Notes: a model not told the origin generated them from the sequence alone. DNA of 64,000 nt from Planctomycetota bacterium (GCA_014381825.1 JACNKX010000065.1:62001-126000), one strand, 5' to 3'; shown: positions 43,101-52,081, numbered from the stretch's first letter. A program made the numbers and translations.

Positions 43101-45402
43101 TGTGACCGTGCTGCCGTCTCTCGTAATTCCAATCGCTGTTGACGACTCGTTCACCGTTCAAGCCGGTTCAACCGGTAACCAGATGCCTGTTCTAGCCAAC
43201 GACTTGCCAAGTCAGAATCCACCCATCGGAATCGTTAGCGTCGATAATCCAGTAGGTGGTACCGTGGTCATCGACAATCGGGGCACAGCAACGACTGCCG
43301 ACGACACTTTGGTCTACACACCAGCAGCAAGCTTTCAGGAAGGTACCGATCAATTCACTTACACGGTTCAAGACCAGAACGGGGAAATCGCGACCGCGAC
43401 CGTCACCGTGCATGTCAACGATACAGCCGACGATCGTGTACGGATTCGGTTGCAAGCGACTGACTTAAACGGCAATCCGATTCAAGCCATTGGAGTCGGC
43501 GAAGAGTTTAATCTCCAAGTACGCGTCGCGGACGACCTGCGGTCAGACGACGAGGATGGCGATCCCTCGCTCGACCGCTTTGGCGTATTCGGTGCTTATC
43601 TCGACGTACTCTACAACCGTGGCCTCGTTTCTCTGTCGTCTCGCCAACCCTTCTTCAGTTCGGAGTTCCAAAATTCCACATCGATTTCAACAAGCACGCC
43701 TGGATTGATCGATGAAGCAGGCGCTTTTCAATCTGACCAGACCAATCCATTGGGCCGCACTTGTCAGATCGAAATCCCCAACGCGGCATGTGCGCCGGAA
43801 GATAATGAGTTCGTCGTACTCACGATTCCAATGCGAGCCACAGCTCAGGGTGTTGCTGACTTCATCGGAGATCCAGCAGATCGCCGCACAAACGGTCCGC
43901 TGACGCCTCCCGATCACGATGTCCTGTTGTTCAATCCGGCTCAACCTGTGTTACTCGAACAGATTCGTTACGAGAACGATTCGCTGACGATTCTCGGTAC
44001 GGGCGGCCTGCCGATAGCGGTCGACAATACGTACCACTTGAATGCCAACAGCACCGGCAACGTGTTAGATGTATTAACGAACGATATCGAAGTTTCGAAT
44101 CCGCCACTAACGATCACCGGAACAGGTTTAGTTCCTGGAGCACCGGCAATTCAAGGCAACATCTCGATCGCTGCCGATGGTTCGGCCATCTTGTACACAC
44201 CTCGTACTGGTTTCGTCGGAACGGAGCAATTCACGTACACGGTGACGAACGATGTTGGCCTCTCGGAAGACGCAACTGTAACGGTCCAGGTCGGCAACTC
44301 GCCGAACGACATCAATCTCCGTTTGGAAACGACGGACTTAAACGGCAACCCAATCAGCACGATTACTGCCGGGTCGGAGTTTAAGGTTCGAGCCTACGTC
44401 CAAGACATTCGCAATCCCGCACCAGACCCAGCCCGGGCTGGCGTGTTCGCGATCTACTTCGACTTGCTATACGATTCGGGGTTGATTTCGACGAAGAACG
44501 ATCCCGCCAATCGATTTGGATTCGACATTGACTTTAGTTCTCCTTACAACACCAACGGTTTGTCGGCGAACAACAGCTTCGTCAACATTGTCGATGAAGT
44601 TGGTGCGTTCCAAAATGGAAACGTAGCACTGGGCGATTCCGAGTACCTGTTGACTGAAATGACGTTCCGGGCGAACACACCAGGTGTAGCTGACTTTGTC
44701 GCCGACCCGCCGGACCTTACTCCGTTCCATGATATTTTGCTGTTCGAGCCACCATCTCCTATCTCGATAGATCGCATTAATCTCGGCGTGGCATCGATTA
44801 CGGTGCTTGGCGTTGGTGGCGAAGGTGAGTTCACGAATCCCTCGAATCATCTAGACGTGAGTGGCGACGGTTTTGTCGCGCCGAACGATGTCTTGCTGGT
44901 CTTCAATGATCTTGACGAGAACGGATCGCGAAGTCTCAGCAGTCAAGTTGTCGCGTTGGGAGAAGGTGAAGGCGGTACTCGCATCAAGGTGCCTACCGGC
45001 TTTGTTGATACAAACGGCGATGGCAACGTCAGCCCGATCGACGCGTTGGCGATCATCAACTACTTGAATCTTGCCAACCTGAGCGAAGGCGAAGGAAGCT
45101 CCTTCGTGCTGTCTGCGAACGCCGCCAGCGACACGGCAACGATCTCCTCGACGCTTGCGATCGCCCCTGTTCTGGTGACCGACACTGGCCGCGGGCAATC
45201 AACTGATTCTGGTCAGACTGCTACGAGCGAGACGACGGATTCGACTTCCGATACAAGCGTTATCGATACGCTGTTCTATCACCATAGCCAAACGGATAGT
45301 TCAGCTTCGTCGCGAGGTGCCAACGTCGTCGATGCGGCATCCGATCTCGTCAGCGACGATCTGCTAGAGCTTTTGGCCGATCGTGATTCGGACGCGATCT
45401 AA
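40111..45402 (+). CDS. giant secreted metzincin-type metalloprotease with SdrD-B, GEVED, cohesin-like and dockerin modules
   Basis: This 1763-residue protein has no ordinary hydrophobic signal. Instead it has the planctomycete N-terminal pattern LEKLEDRNLLAG at 29-40 after a basic stretch. In order: a PPC-type beta domain (about 103-205), a metalloprotease domain with the metzincin zinc motif HEAGHFFGLWH (434-444), two SdrD-B-like calcium modules (517-610, 621-727), a GEVED domain (INAWADFNRDGDWDD, about 826), Ig-like repeats (905-1105, 1305-1390), two homologous cohesin-like beta domains (1108-1300, 1400-1570), a dockerin type I pair (GDGFVAPNDVLLVFND, TNGDGNVSPIDALAIINYL; 1580-1655) and a Ser/Thr-rich tail. 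It is probably a cell-surface or released protease. AGGGG lies about 10 nt before the start. Confidence 0.85.
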   Translation: MPHSYKRLLTGAKTRKARRKLRDSRRIHLEKLEDRNLLAGDLELSPHLMAEGEGPTCPAGLSYPLLAAYTGNLPESIPRECFLQGTTNGGAAGSSQPQGEIPPDQQPIIAVGESEPNDGLTTADLVPLGTGMGENANVDVSATLNTAADVDVFRLELDGGDVFHVNLFGAAQTITVFDANGTEMLTSNIDVNSVVPTIDTGEIRIPKGGNASLGVVIPTTGTYFLQVANADIAITGGAYTAELRVQRPALESNPVGTHQRLFIDFNGAVIDTAIFGGTGVASLSPMSSFMNSWGLASTDEDALIDAIIADLEENLGTEIRQNGQNGDFLTSDIPGEFDIEILNSRDHLDPFGEPNVSRVIIGGTIGEFGIPTLGIAQSIDPGNLDTTESAVTLLDIMSGQLGGGGLDDINAIPLATGASKIDLVAAVVGGVTAHEAGHFFGLWHVDNTNNVDNLIDVGGNGVLDEAGVGPDGIFGSPDDIDMGFLNADNYNPGEVYTGVEDTLNTLSWGLSTGKLPSSISGVKFHDLNSNGTQDISEPGLAGWTIFADLDGNGLVDLREPKVTTGDNGEYVLSVPPGQHSIREVLQPGWEQTFPSSGSHTVIVRSNESVTNINFGNVSLFGGISGTKFNDLDADGVFDQDEPGIPGIVLYIDLDGDNRLDLGEPMARTGADGTYSIAVPEPGTFTIREALQPGWEQTFPDPISREGEHIVTAIPGESFPGLNFGNTSQLDYGDAPTAEQSGFASSYPTTIADGGAVHAILAGFHLGATIDGDPDGTPNETATGDDANTTVNDEDGVVFSPATIFPGSATGEMTVTVATNGYSPGRINAWADFNRDGDWDDAGEHIVIDHRAGDGDHVLTFPVPADASSGETYVRVRYGYNRGMGPGGPDIAGEIEDHQIRILSENPVAVDDEVEVLQDSGTTTIDVLLNDLQSLSPPLTVIAAGTTTVGVTAAGGQVAVSANGAGVVYTPPSNFSGKDSFSYTIRDGVGNTDSADVSVTVLPSLVIPIAVDDSFTVQAGSTGNQMPVLANDLPSQNPPIGIVSVDNPVGGTVVIDNRGTATTADDTLVYTPAASFQEGTDQFTYTVQDQNGEIATATVTVHVNDTADDRVRIRLQATDLNGNPIQAIGVGEEFNLQVRVADDLRSDDEDGDPSLDRFGVFGAYLDVLYNRGLVSLSSRQPFFSSEFQNSTSISTSTPGLIDEAGAFQSDQTNPLGRTCQIEIPNAACAPEDNEFVVLTIPMRATAQGVADFIGDPADRRTNGPLTPPDHDVLLFNPAQPVLLEQIRYENDSLTILGTGGLPIAVDNTYHLNANSTGNVLDVLTNDIEVSNPPLTITGTGLVPGAPAIQGNISIAADGSAILYTPRTGFVGTEQFTYTVTNDVGLSEDATVTVQVGNSPNDINLRLETTDLNGNPISTITAGSEFKVRAYVQDIRNPAPDPARAGVFAIYFDLLYDSGLISTKNDPANRFGFDIDFSSPYNTNGLSANNSFVNIVDEVGAFQNGNVALGDSEYLLTEMTFRANTPGVADFVADPPDLTPFHDILLFEPPSPISIDRINLGVASITVLGVGGEGEFTNPSNHLDVSGDGFVAPNDVLLVFNDLDENGSRSLSSQVVALGEGEGGTRIKVPTGFVDTNGDGNVSPIDALAIINYLNLANLSEGEGSSFVLSANAASDTATISSTLAIAPVLVTDTGRGQSTDSGQTATSETTDSTSDTSVIDTLFYHHSQTDSSASSRGANVVDAASDLVSDDLLELLADRDSDAI

Positions 45403-45430
45403 CAGCCACTCGTTTTTTAAGAGTTCAACT

Positions 45431-45464
45431 CGAAGCCCGATCTTTTCATCAACGTCGGGCTTCG
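45431..45464. terminator. hairpin between convergent genes
   Basis: CGAAGCCCGA (45431-45440) and TCGGGCTTCG (45455-45464) form a perfect 10-bp stem with a 14-nt loop. It separates the giant protease gene from the convergent zinc-ribbon gene. No long T-run follows. Confidence 0.6.
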
Positions 45465-45484
45465 ACGCTTCTTGGCTGGCAACG

Positions 45485-45772
45485 CTACATCCCAAAGATG
45501 CTCAGCAACGTGAGCGAGATGCAGACAAGGACGATGATCACAATCGTCAAGAGCCGGCGAAGTTGTGCGCCCTGTGACTGCGGTCGAGTAATTGCAAATT
45601 CGCGTTCGAGATACTCGTCGTAATCAAATTCCTCGTCGGTCGAGAAGCCTTCTTCTCCCTCTTCGTCCCACCCTGAATCATCGCTGGCTCCACATTCCCG
45701 ACAGAAGTTCGCCCCGGCAACCACTTCCGCGCCGCAGCAAGGACAGTCAAAGCTATTAGAAGGAAGTGGCAT
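45485..45772 (-). CDS. small zinc-ribbon membrane protein
   Basis: This 95-residue protein starts with a zinc ribbon, CPCCGAEVVAGANFCRECG (four Cys). An acidic region follows (WDEEGEEGFSTDEEFDYDEY). It ends with one membrane segment (about residues 73-93, LTIVIIVLVCISLTLLSIFGM), so it is likely tail-anchored with the ribbon in the cytoplasm. No specific function can be given. A 62-bp palindrome lies just upstream of its start, and it converges with the giant protease gene. Confidence 0.75.
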   Translation of the reverse strand: MPLPSNSFDCPCCGAEVVAGANFCRECGASDDSGWDEEGEEGFSTDEEFDYDEYLEREFAITRPQSQGAQLRRLLTIVIIVLVCISLTLLSIFGM

Positions 45773-46104
45773 GGGGCGAGTGCGAGGGAAGAATTCACCG
45801 GTAGCTGGATTCGCTAGAATTCAGACGCCTGCTGATTCGGCTGAATTTAAGCGAATCCAGCTAAGGCTGTTTGATACACGATCGCGTTAACGTTGTCGAA
45901 TCATACTAACTTCGTCTTCTCCCTGAACACTCGTGAGCGTTTTTTGGTTTTGCGCCGCTGAGGCCTTCACCCCTTGATGCGCCGCGCGGCCAACGGGATA
46001 CTACGCTCCGTCGATCCAAGAAAGTCGCGAATCGCCTTATTCGGCGCTTCGTAGCCGGCCCGAGACGCCGGCGAAGCCTCGCAACACCCAGAAAGGGAAG
46101 TTCA
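45773..46104. other. divergent intergenic region, 332 bp
   Basis: No gene is seen between the zinc-ribbon gene and tpx. The left half contains a long palindrome (45802-45863). The right half is GC-rich with short inverted repeats, and an AGAAAGGGA ribosome site precedes tpx. No confident promoter could be assigned. Confidence 0.5.
45802..45863. repeat. long perfect palindrome
   Basis: TAGCTGGATTCGCT (45802-45815) is exactly complementary to 45850-45863. Inside, AATTCAG (45818-45824) pairs with CTGAATT (45841-45847), leaving a 16-nt loop. It lies 29 bp upstream of the minus-strand zinc-ribbon gene. Confidence 0.8.
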
Positions 46105-46623
46105 ATGTCACGCCCCGAAGCAGTAACGTTCAAAGGAAACCCACTAACCCTGGCTGGCGAAGCCGTTCAAGCCGGTCAGGCCGCTCCTGATTTTACCGTC
46201 CATTACTTCGAAGACGGCTTACACACCATCACGAAGGCAGACCTACAGGGTAAGCCATCCATCATCAGCGTTGTGCCTTCGCTCGACACGGGTGTGTGTC
46301 AGATTCAAACGAAGCGATTTAATGAAGAGCTAGGCGCGCTGGGCGACCAGATCAACGCTGTCACCGTCAGCCTCGATTTACCCTTCGCCATGAACCGCTT
46401 CTGCGGTGCCGAAGACATTAAGGCCATGCGGGTCGGCAGCGACTATCACGACCGCAACTTCGGCAATAGCTGGGGAATGTTGATCGAAGAGTTGCAGCTT
46501 CTCGCTCGCGGTGTTTTCGTTTTGGACGCCGGCGGAAACGTGGTCCATGCCGAGACGGTCCCTGAAGTTACGAACGAACCGAACTACGACGCCGCGGTCT
46601 CGGCAATCAAAGGATTGCTCTAA
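46105..46623 (+). CDS. tpx: thiol peroxidase
   Basis: This 172-residue protein has the atypical 2-Cys peroxiredoxin pattern PSLDTGVCQIQTKRFNEE (peroxidatic Cys65). A second Cys, near residue 103 in RFCGAEDIKAM, resolves the sulfenic acid, and SWGMLIEELQLLARGVFVLD is characteristic of Tpx. It reduces hydrogen and alkyl peroxides, probably with thioredoxin as donor; a thioredoxin gene is present at 35906-36235. The start is supported by AAGGGAAG upstream. Confidence 0.95.
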   Translation: MSRPEAVTFKGNPLTLAGEAVQAGQAAPDFTVHYFEDGLHTITKADLQGKPSIISVVPSLDTGVCQIQTKRFNEELGALGDQINAVTVSLDLPFAMNRFCGAEDIKAMRVGSDYHDRNFGNSWGMLIEELQLLARGVFVLDAGGNVVHAETVPEVTNEPNYDAAVSAIKGLL

Positions 46624-46813
46624 CGCTAAGACCTTCACCGGAAAGTTATCGACCAACAGGTGGACGAATTCGCGTCCGCCTGTTTTTATTTCTTGTCCTA
46701 TGGCGCTGAACGCGAATGCCGCCCAATCGCATATGACTTGCCACTTAACGACGAATGGCATAAAACTGCGCCTGTCGCGTGCCTGGGATCAGGTCACTCA
46801 TCGAGGTACTCCA

Positions 46814-48946
46814 ATGAACTTGCCGAGAAGATACCGTTGGCGCCTCATTGCATTGCTCGTGGTGCTTTGTGGCGGGTGGTTGCCGGTCGCTGCGACGGCA
46901 AATGCGGACGAGCCCGAGTCACTAAGCCTCGTACCAGCCAACGCAGCATTTTACTCAGCTGCCACTCATCTGCGCGAGCAATACGATGCCTTCATCAGCA
47001 GCAGAGCTGCCGCCAAACTGCGCGAGATGCCGATCGTCCAGATGGGGCTTGGTTTAGCGCAAGCCAAGTGGAACGACCGTGATGGTGATTTCGCGTCCTT
47101 GAAATCGCTGCTCGAACAACCAGAGAATAAGCGGCTAGTCGAATTAGCAGTCGATGCTGTCTCAAACGAAGTTTTCATCTATGGCGATGAAGGATTCGCG
47201 GATCTCTTGGGCTTAATGAAAGAGATCAGTCAAGCCAACCGAGCGGCAATGCGTGAGTTTGGCGAGGCAGCGGACGGTGCCCCAGCCGATCAGATCGCGG
47301 CGAAGATGTCGCAGATTTTCGCTGAGCACCTCGACAAAGCTAGAGTGCCGGACACCGTAATCGGCTTTCGGCTGTCGGACACGGAACTAGCGCTTTCGCA
47401 ACTCAATCGGCTTGAGCAAGTGCTAGGAGAGCTTCTCGCCGATCAACCTGAATTGAAGCAACGACTCTCGCGAAAGCAAATCGCTGGAGGCGAGTTCTTA
47501 ACGATGCAACTTGACGGTTCACTGATCCCTTGGGATGAGTTCACTCAGGGAGCCGAGATCGACCTATCTGAAATTCGCGCCAAGTTCAACAAAATGAAAG
47601 CGTCGGTTGCCGTTGGTGTGAAAGGCCAATACCTCCTCGTCTCGCTCGGCGACAACAACGATCATCTCGCCCTGCTCGGACAAGGTGAAGTCCTCGCGAA
47701 TCGTAAGGAACTGGCACCACTAAAGCAGCGCGCCCAGCGACAGATCTGCGCGGTCAGCTACGCGAGCGGTGAGTTTATGAAGCATGCAAGTTCGTCGGAA
47801 CAGCGGCTTGATCAACTCGTGACGATGGCCGAGAGCTTCTTACCGATATCAGGCATCGAAGCCTCGCTTCAAAATCAGATCCTTGGTGATGTTCGCGGAC
47901 TGGTTGCCGATATCAAGACTATGATTCCAGAACCAGGAGCTGTTAGCTCATTCGTATTCAAGTCCGATCGCGGCTACGAAGGATTTGCGCACAATTGGGG
48001 CGAGAACAAAGTGCTCGACGCTTCGAAGCCTCTGACAGTTCTTGAACACGTAGGTGGCGACCCGATCTTGGCCGTCGCAGGACGTGGAAACTACTCGCCT
48101 GATCGGTATGATGCGATTGCCAAATGGATCGGACGAGCGATCTATTACGGCGAGACGTTCGGCATCGCGTATCTTGGGGCCAAGGAGCGAGAGTTCTACG
48201 GAGAAGTTCGAGACGACTTAGCAGTCTTGGTGAAGAAGCTCGATCAAGTCACTCGAGAAAAGGTCGTGCCCGCCTTCCGAGATGGCCAAGTGGCCGTCGT
48301 CCTCGACGCGAAGATCACGAGCAAGCAATGGCACGAGATACTCGCTCCAACGGACGAGCCGCTGCCGATGCTCGAGTTGGGGTTGGTCTGCGGTGTTAGC
48401 GATGCGCAGCTCGTGAAGGAAGCCGCAACCGATTACTTTCAGATCGCACAGGAAGTGATCAATACGCTTCACAAAGCGGAGCCCGCAACGATTCCTGACT
48501 TTCAGCTGCCACCACCGGGTGTGCGAGAATTTCCGGACGGCACGGTTTATTACTACCGACTACCTCGCGAAGCTGGACTCGACAAACAAATCGCGCCGAA
48601 CGCCGGCTTGTCGCAAGATACGTTAGTTCTGTCACTCACGCCGAAGACGACCGTCCGCTTGCTAGCCAAGACGCCGCTCAGCAAGGCCGATTTGATTGGC
48701 AAACATCAAGGAGCGGCTGGAGCAGCATTCCGATTCAGCTTCGCGCGGCTGATCGGCGCGGTTGCACCATGGGTGGATTATGGCGTCGAGCTATCTGGCG
48801 AAGAAGTTGATGAAGAGATGTTGGTCCAAGTTCATACTGGACTTGAAGTTGCCAGTTGCCTGCGCGATATATCAGCCGTCACGTTTCAAGAGGACGGTGC
48901 TTGGGTTACGCACTTCGAATTGCATTTCGAAGACCTGGCCGATTAA
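46814..48946 (+). CDS. large secreted protein of unknown function
   Basis: The ATG at 46814 is preceded by GAGG and begins a signal peptide (MNLPRRYRWRLIALLVVLCGGWLPVAATANA). The open frame upstream overlaps tpx and is not protein-like. The 710-residue product starts its mature part with ESLSLVPANAAFYSAATHLREQYDAF. It continues as a mixed helix/strand protein without motifs I recognise; EPGAVSSFVFKSDRGYEGFAHNWG and VRLLAKTPLSKADLIGKHQGA are distinct stretches. It may belong to planctomycete-restricted periplasmic proteins. It follows tpx by 190 bp and precedes the His-rich lipoprotein gene by 31 bp, probably in one transcript. Confidence 0.7.
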   Translation: MNLPRRYRWRLIALLVVLCGGWLPVAATANADEPESLSLVPANAAFYSAATHLREQYDAFISSRAAAKLREMPIVQMGLGLAQAKWNDRDGDFASLKSLLEQPENKRLVELAVDAVSNEVFIYGDEGFADLLGLMKEISQANRAAMREFGEAADGAPADQIAAKMSQIFAEHLDKARVPDTVIGFRLSDTELALSQLNRLEQVLGELLADQPELKQRLSRKQIAGGEFLTMQLDGSLIPWDEFTQGAEIDLSEIRAKFNKMKASVAVGVKGQYLLVSLGDNNDHLALLGQGEVLANRKELAPLKQRAQRQICAVSYASGEFMKHASSSEQRLDQLVTMAESFLPISGIEASLQNQILGDVRGLVADIKTMIPEPGAVSSFVFKSDRGYEGFAHNWGENKVLDASKPLTVLEHVGGDPILAVAGRGNYSPDRYDAIAKWIGRAIYYGETFGIAYLGAKEREFYGEVRDDLAVLVKKLDQVTREKVVPAFRDGQVAVVLDAKITSKQWHEILAPTDEPLPMLELGLVCGVSDAQLVKEAATDYFQIAQEVINTLHKAEPATIPDFQLPPPGVREFPDGTVYYYRLPREAGLDKQIAPNAGLSQDTLVLSLTPKTTVRLLAKTPLSKADLIGKHQGAAGAAFRFSFARLIGAVAPWVDYGVELSGEEVDEEMLVQVHTGLEVASCLRDISAVTFQEDGAWVTHFELHFEDLAD

Positions 48947-48977
48947 TTACTGTCCACTGAGTTTTGGAGAGCTATCG

Positions 48978-49496
48978 ATGCGGAAAATGTGTCGCAATTT
49001 AGTCGCCGTTGGCACGGTCGCGCTAGTCACCGCTTGCAACTCGCAGCCACCACCAACGCTGCCGCCGGTAGTGATCCAAAACAGCGGCGACGACCATGCG
49101 CACAGCCATGACCATCCCGAGACCGGTCCAAACGGTGGCCATCTCGTTGAACTTGGTGAAGAAGAATATCACATCGAGTGGACCCACGACGACGAGCGTG
49201 GTCTGGTAACGCTTTACGTGATCGATGGAGCAGCAAAGGAACTCGTGGCAATCACATCAGAAACGATCACGATTACGGCCAAAGTAGCAGAGTCGACCGA
49301 GTACGAACTTGCGGCCGTCGCACCGAGCGGAGATCCACCGGCGTCGGCGAACTTCGAGCTGAAAAGCCCTGAGCTCATCCAATGTCTTAAGCTCGCTGGG
49401 CAGGGGGCCGATGTGTCGGTCGCCGTCACGATCAACGGCAAACCGTATCATGGCGAGTTCAAGCATGATGACCACGGGCACGGCCACAAGCACTAA
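48978..49496 (+). CDS. His-rich lipoprotein, probable metal-binding
   Basis: The start at 48978 has GGAG at 48966-48969. The 172-residue protein has a lipobox (LVTAC, lipidated Cys about residue 20) and a His-rich segment HAHSHDHPETGPNGGHLVEL. That segment is followed by GEEEYHIEWTHDDE, a pattern also found in periplasmic metal-binding parts of efflux systems. A beta-rich middle and the C-terminal HDDHGHGHKH complete it. It probably binds zinc, nickel or copper at the outer side of a membrane, which is inference from composition. It follows the large unknown secreted protein in the same direction. Confidence 0.75.
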   Translation: MRKMCRNLVAVGTVALVTACNSQPPPTLPPVVIQNSGDDHAHSHDHPETGPNGGHLVELGEEEYHIEWTHDDERGLVTLYVIDGAAKELVAITSETITITAKVAESTEYELAAVAPSGDPPASANFELKSPELIQCLKLAGQGADVSVAVTINGKPYHGEFKHDDHGHGHKH

Positions 49497-49505
49497 GTTC
49501 GACGT

Positions 49506-51959
49506 TCATTGACCATCCGCAGCGGGGCCTGCCGGCTGAGCGGCTTGCAGGAGTACTTCCCGATGAAGCTGCTGATAGCTCGGATCGTTCGGTCGAAGTT
49601 CCAGCACACGTTCGATTTGCTTGAGCGCATTCGCCAAGTCACCCTGCTGCCGGTAAAGCAACGCCAACGCGAGTACGAAATCCGGTGTGTTCGGCTCTAG
49701 TCGAACCGAGTTGACCAATGCTGCGAGCGCTTCCTGATGCTGGCCGTGCAGGTAAAGAGACAACCCATAGCGATATTGAATCGCTGCGTTGGTCGGCGCC
49801 AATTTCGCGTCGCGTCCCAGAAGTGGCAACTCATCTTTTCGCAATACCGCGACGCGTTGGCGCAGCTTCTGAGATTCCATGATACTGTCGATGGCTGCCT
49901 CGCGATTCTGTTGTGCGATGCGACGCGCATTGTTCTCAGCTTCTTCCGCCTGACGTTCGAGCAACGCAGCGAGATTTGTTCGGGGGCCGGTCACATGTGG
50001 CTCGACTCGAATCGCAGCTTGATACGCGTTCTCAGCGGCTCGCACATCGTTCATGCTTTCGTAGACAACGCCGAGTGTCAGGTGCGCCGCAGCTCGATCG
50101 TTGTTAACCAGCACTCCCTCCTTGAACTCGTCCAGAGCTGACCGCAACTGACGCCGTTGCTCGCCATTCATCATCGGCTTTGGGACGCGAGCCAATACGC
50201 GGGCGGCTTCGGTTCGCACGGACCGAACGGGATCTTCGAGTATCGGAAGGAGCAACTTCATCAACGCCGAGTCGTCATTGACCAGTTGAAGGTTGGCGAC
50301 GGCCGTTGTTCGTACTTGAGGATCGTCGTCGGTGAGCAACTTCTCCGCAGTATCGAGTACCTCGGCGGGGGCATACTGGCCTAACTCGTAAAGAGATGTT
50401 GCTCGAACAATTCCTGACAAACGCTTGTTTCTTGCAATGGATGCAAGATCATGAGCTGCTTCCGCTTTACCCTGTCGCGCCTCAATTAAAGTGTTTGCCA
50501 AAGTAGCCGAAAGATCTTCCTTCTCTCCGTACCACTGCCGGAAGTAATTCGCCGCCCATTGATCCACTTCATCTAATGCGGAACGGACCTCTTCGTCGCT
50601 CTGTGCGGCAATGAGCCAATCGGCATATTGCGTGAACGTGTCGCGTTTCTCTGCCGGCAACTTTGCTCGATCAAGGTGGCAGCACGTGCAAGCGTTGGGT
50701 GTTCCGACTTGGACGCTCACATCTGGCCGAGGGACACGCAGACTATGGTCTCGGCGCGAGTCGACAGCCATATACGTCGTTTCCGGCATGTGGCACGCAA
50801 CACACGAAGCTCCGGTGCTGCCAACGTTATGACGATGATGTGTTGGTGTATCGTACTTGCCTGCCGAGTGCTGGTGGCACGATGTGCAAACCCGATTGTC
50901 GTCATGTTTCAATCTCGCAGTGTGCGGATCATGACAGTCGGTGCAACGAATTCCTTTGTGATACATCTTGCTCTGGATGAACGAGCCATGCACATAAACT
51001 TCATCGAGGATCTGCCCGTCCGCGTGGTACGTGTGAGCCAAGAGCAACTCATTGGCGAAGTAATCGTAGAAGTCTTCACCCGGTCGGTAGCCAGGTTTGA
51101 CGATGCGACGCCGCGAGTGGCATTGGAAGCATGTATCGAGTTGTGGTTTGGTACTCTTGTCCTTTAACGCCGCCAACCCATAGCCGTGCCTTCTGTCCCA
51201 GAACAGAAACTTCGACTCAGCGAGCTTCACATGCATTTCGCCCGGACCGTGACAAGCCTCGCAACTGACATCGATTTCGGAGAATGTTGTGTGATACGTT
51301 TTGGTCTTGTCGTTGTACGCCTTTTGCAAGTTTGTTGAATGGCAATCGGCGCACATGTTGTTCCAACGCTGAGCGATTCCCGTCCAGTGGAGGTCATCGT
51401 CCGGTGCCAGCTTTTCGTCGACGTCCGGCGGTCGAAGATAGAACCACTCCTTCTTCGCCGTATCCCACGAAACTCGCAGCACCTGAAGTCTCGCGACTTC
51501 GTTCTCTGGCATATCGTCTGCTCGATCGAATTCGACCATATATTGTTGCAGTGGATCGACGCCGAAAACGTACTTCACCTCGAAGTCCGTCATCTCGCCG
51601 CTTGGCCCCTCGGTATGGACCATGTATTTCTCATCCCGACGAAACATACGGCTGGTAATGCCGTAATGATTCAATTCGGCACCATCAAAGTTGCCAAGGA
51701 CGGTCTCTGTCGTCGCAAGATCCATGGCCAAGTCGTGATGCGACCCTTCCCAAAGCTTGCTCTCTTGTTGATGGCACTGGATACAAGTTTGGCGACCGAC
51801 GTAGGCGGAGGGTTCGTCCGCTGGAAGGCACGTCCACCAGTCGGCGAACGCCACCCCACCGACTAGCAACACGGAGAAGATTACGACACCAAGCAATCGT
51901 CGCCTGGCAACGGGACTCGACGTAGCGGCGTCGTCAGAGGGATTGGATTCAACGGGCAT
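49506..51959 (-). CDS. membrane-anchored eight-haem cytochrome with HEAT and TPR repeats
   Basis: This 817-residue protein has one N-terminal membrane segment (about 21-41) and eight CxxCH haem sites: CIQCH, CADCH, CEACH, CFQCH, CTDCH, CTSCH, CVACH and CTCCH. The spacing and CEACHGPGEMH resemble the cytochrome c554/NapC-NrfA-like multihaem group. From about residue 520 come HEAT-like repeats (VRTTAVANLQLVNDDSALMKL, VRTEAARVLARVP), then TPRs (AAAHLTLGVVYESMNDVRAAENAY, ALALLYRQQGDLANALKQIERVLEL). It should transfer electrons outside the cytoplasm while the repeats bind partners. The gene stands alone between convergent and co-directional neighbours; the substrate is unknown. Confidence 0.88.
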   Translation of the reverse strand: MPVESNPSDDAATSSPVARRRLLGVVIFSVLLVGGVAFADWWTCLPADEPSAYVGRQTCIQCHQQESKLWEGSHHDLAMDLATTETVLGNFDGAELNHYGITSRMFRRDEKYMVHTEGPSGEMTDFEVKYVFGVDPLQQYMVEFDRADDMPENEVARLQVLRVSWDTAKKEWFYLRPPDVDEKLAPDDDLHWTGIAQRWNNMCADCHSTNLQKAYNDKTKTYHTTFSEIDVSCEACHGPGEMHVKLAESKFLFWDRRHGYGLAALKDKSTKPQLDTCFQCHSRRRIVKPGYRPGEDFYDYFANELLLAHTYHADGQILDEVYVHGSFIQSKMYHKGIRCTDCHDPHTARLKHDDNRVCTSCHQHSAGKYDTPTHHRHNVGSTGASCVACHMPETTYMAVDSRRDHSLRVPRPDVSVQVGTPNACTCCHLDRAKLPAEKRDTFTQYADWLIAAQSDEEVRSALDEVDQWAANYFRQWYGEKEDLSATLANTLIEARQGKAEAAHDLASIARNKRLSGIVRATSLYELGQYAPAEVLDTAEKLLTDDDPQVRTTAVANLQLVNDDSALMKLLLPILEDPVRSVRTEAARVLARVPKPMMNGEQRRQLRSALDEFKEGVLVNNDRAAAHLTLGVVYESMNDVRAAENAYQAAIRVEPHVTGPRTNLAALLERQAEEAENNARRIAQQNREAAIDSIMESQKLRQRVAVLRKDELPLLGRDAKLAPTNAAIQYRYGLSLYLHGQHQEALAALVNSVRLEPNTPDFVLALALLYRQQGDLANALKQIERVLELRPNDPSYQQLHREVLLQAAQPAGPAADGQ

Positions 51960-52081
51960 GGGGATTCGGCGCGAGGGCGCGGAGGCGTTTTGTGACAGGA
52001 AGTTAAGCGTCTAGCATAACATGAGGTTGCCGACTTCCTCAGCCCGCCGACGCCAAGTTGCTAAAAGATGCCAACGGGAAT

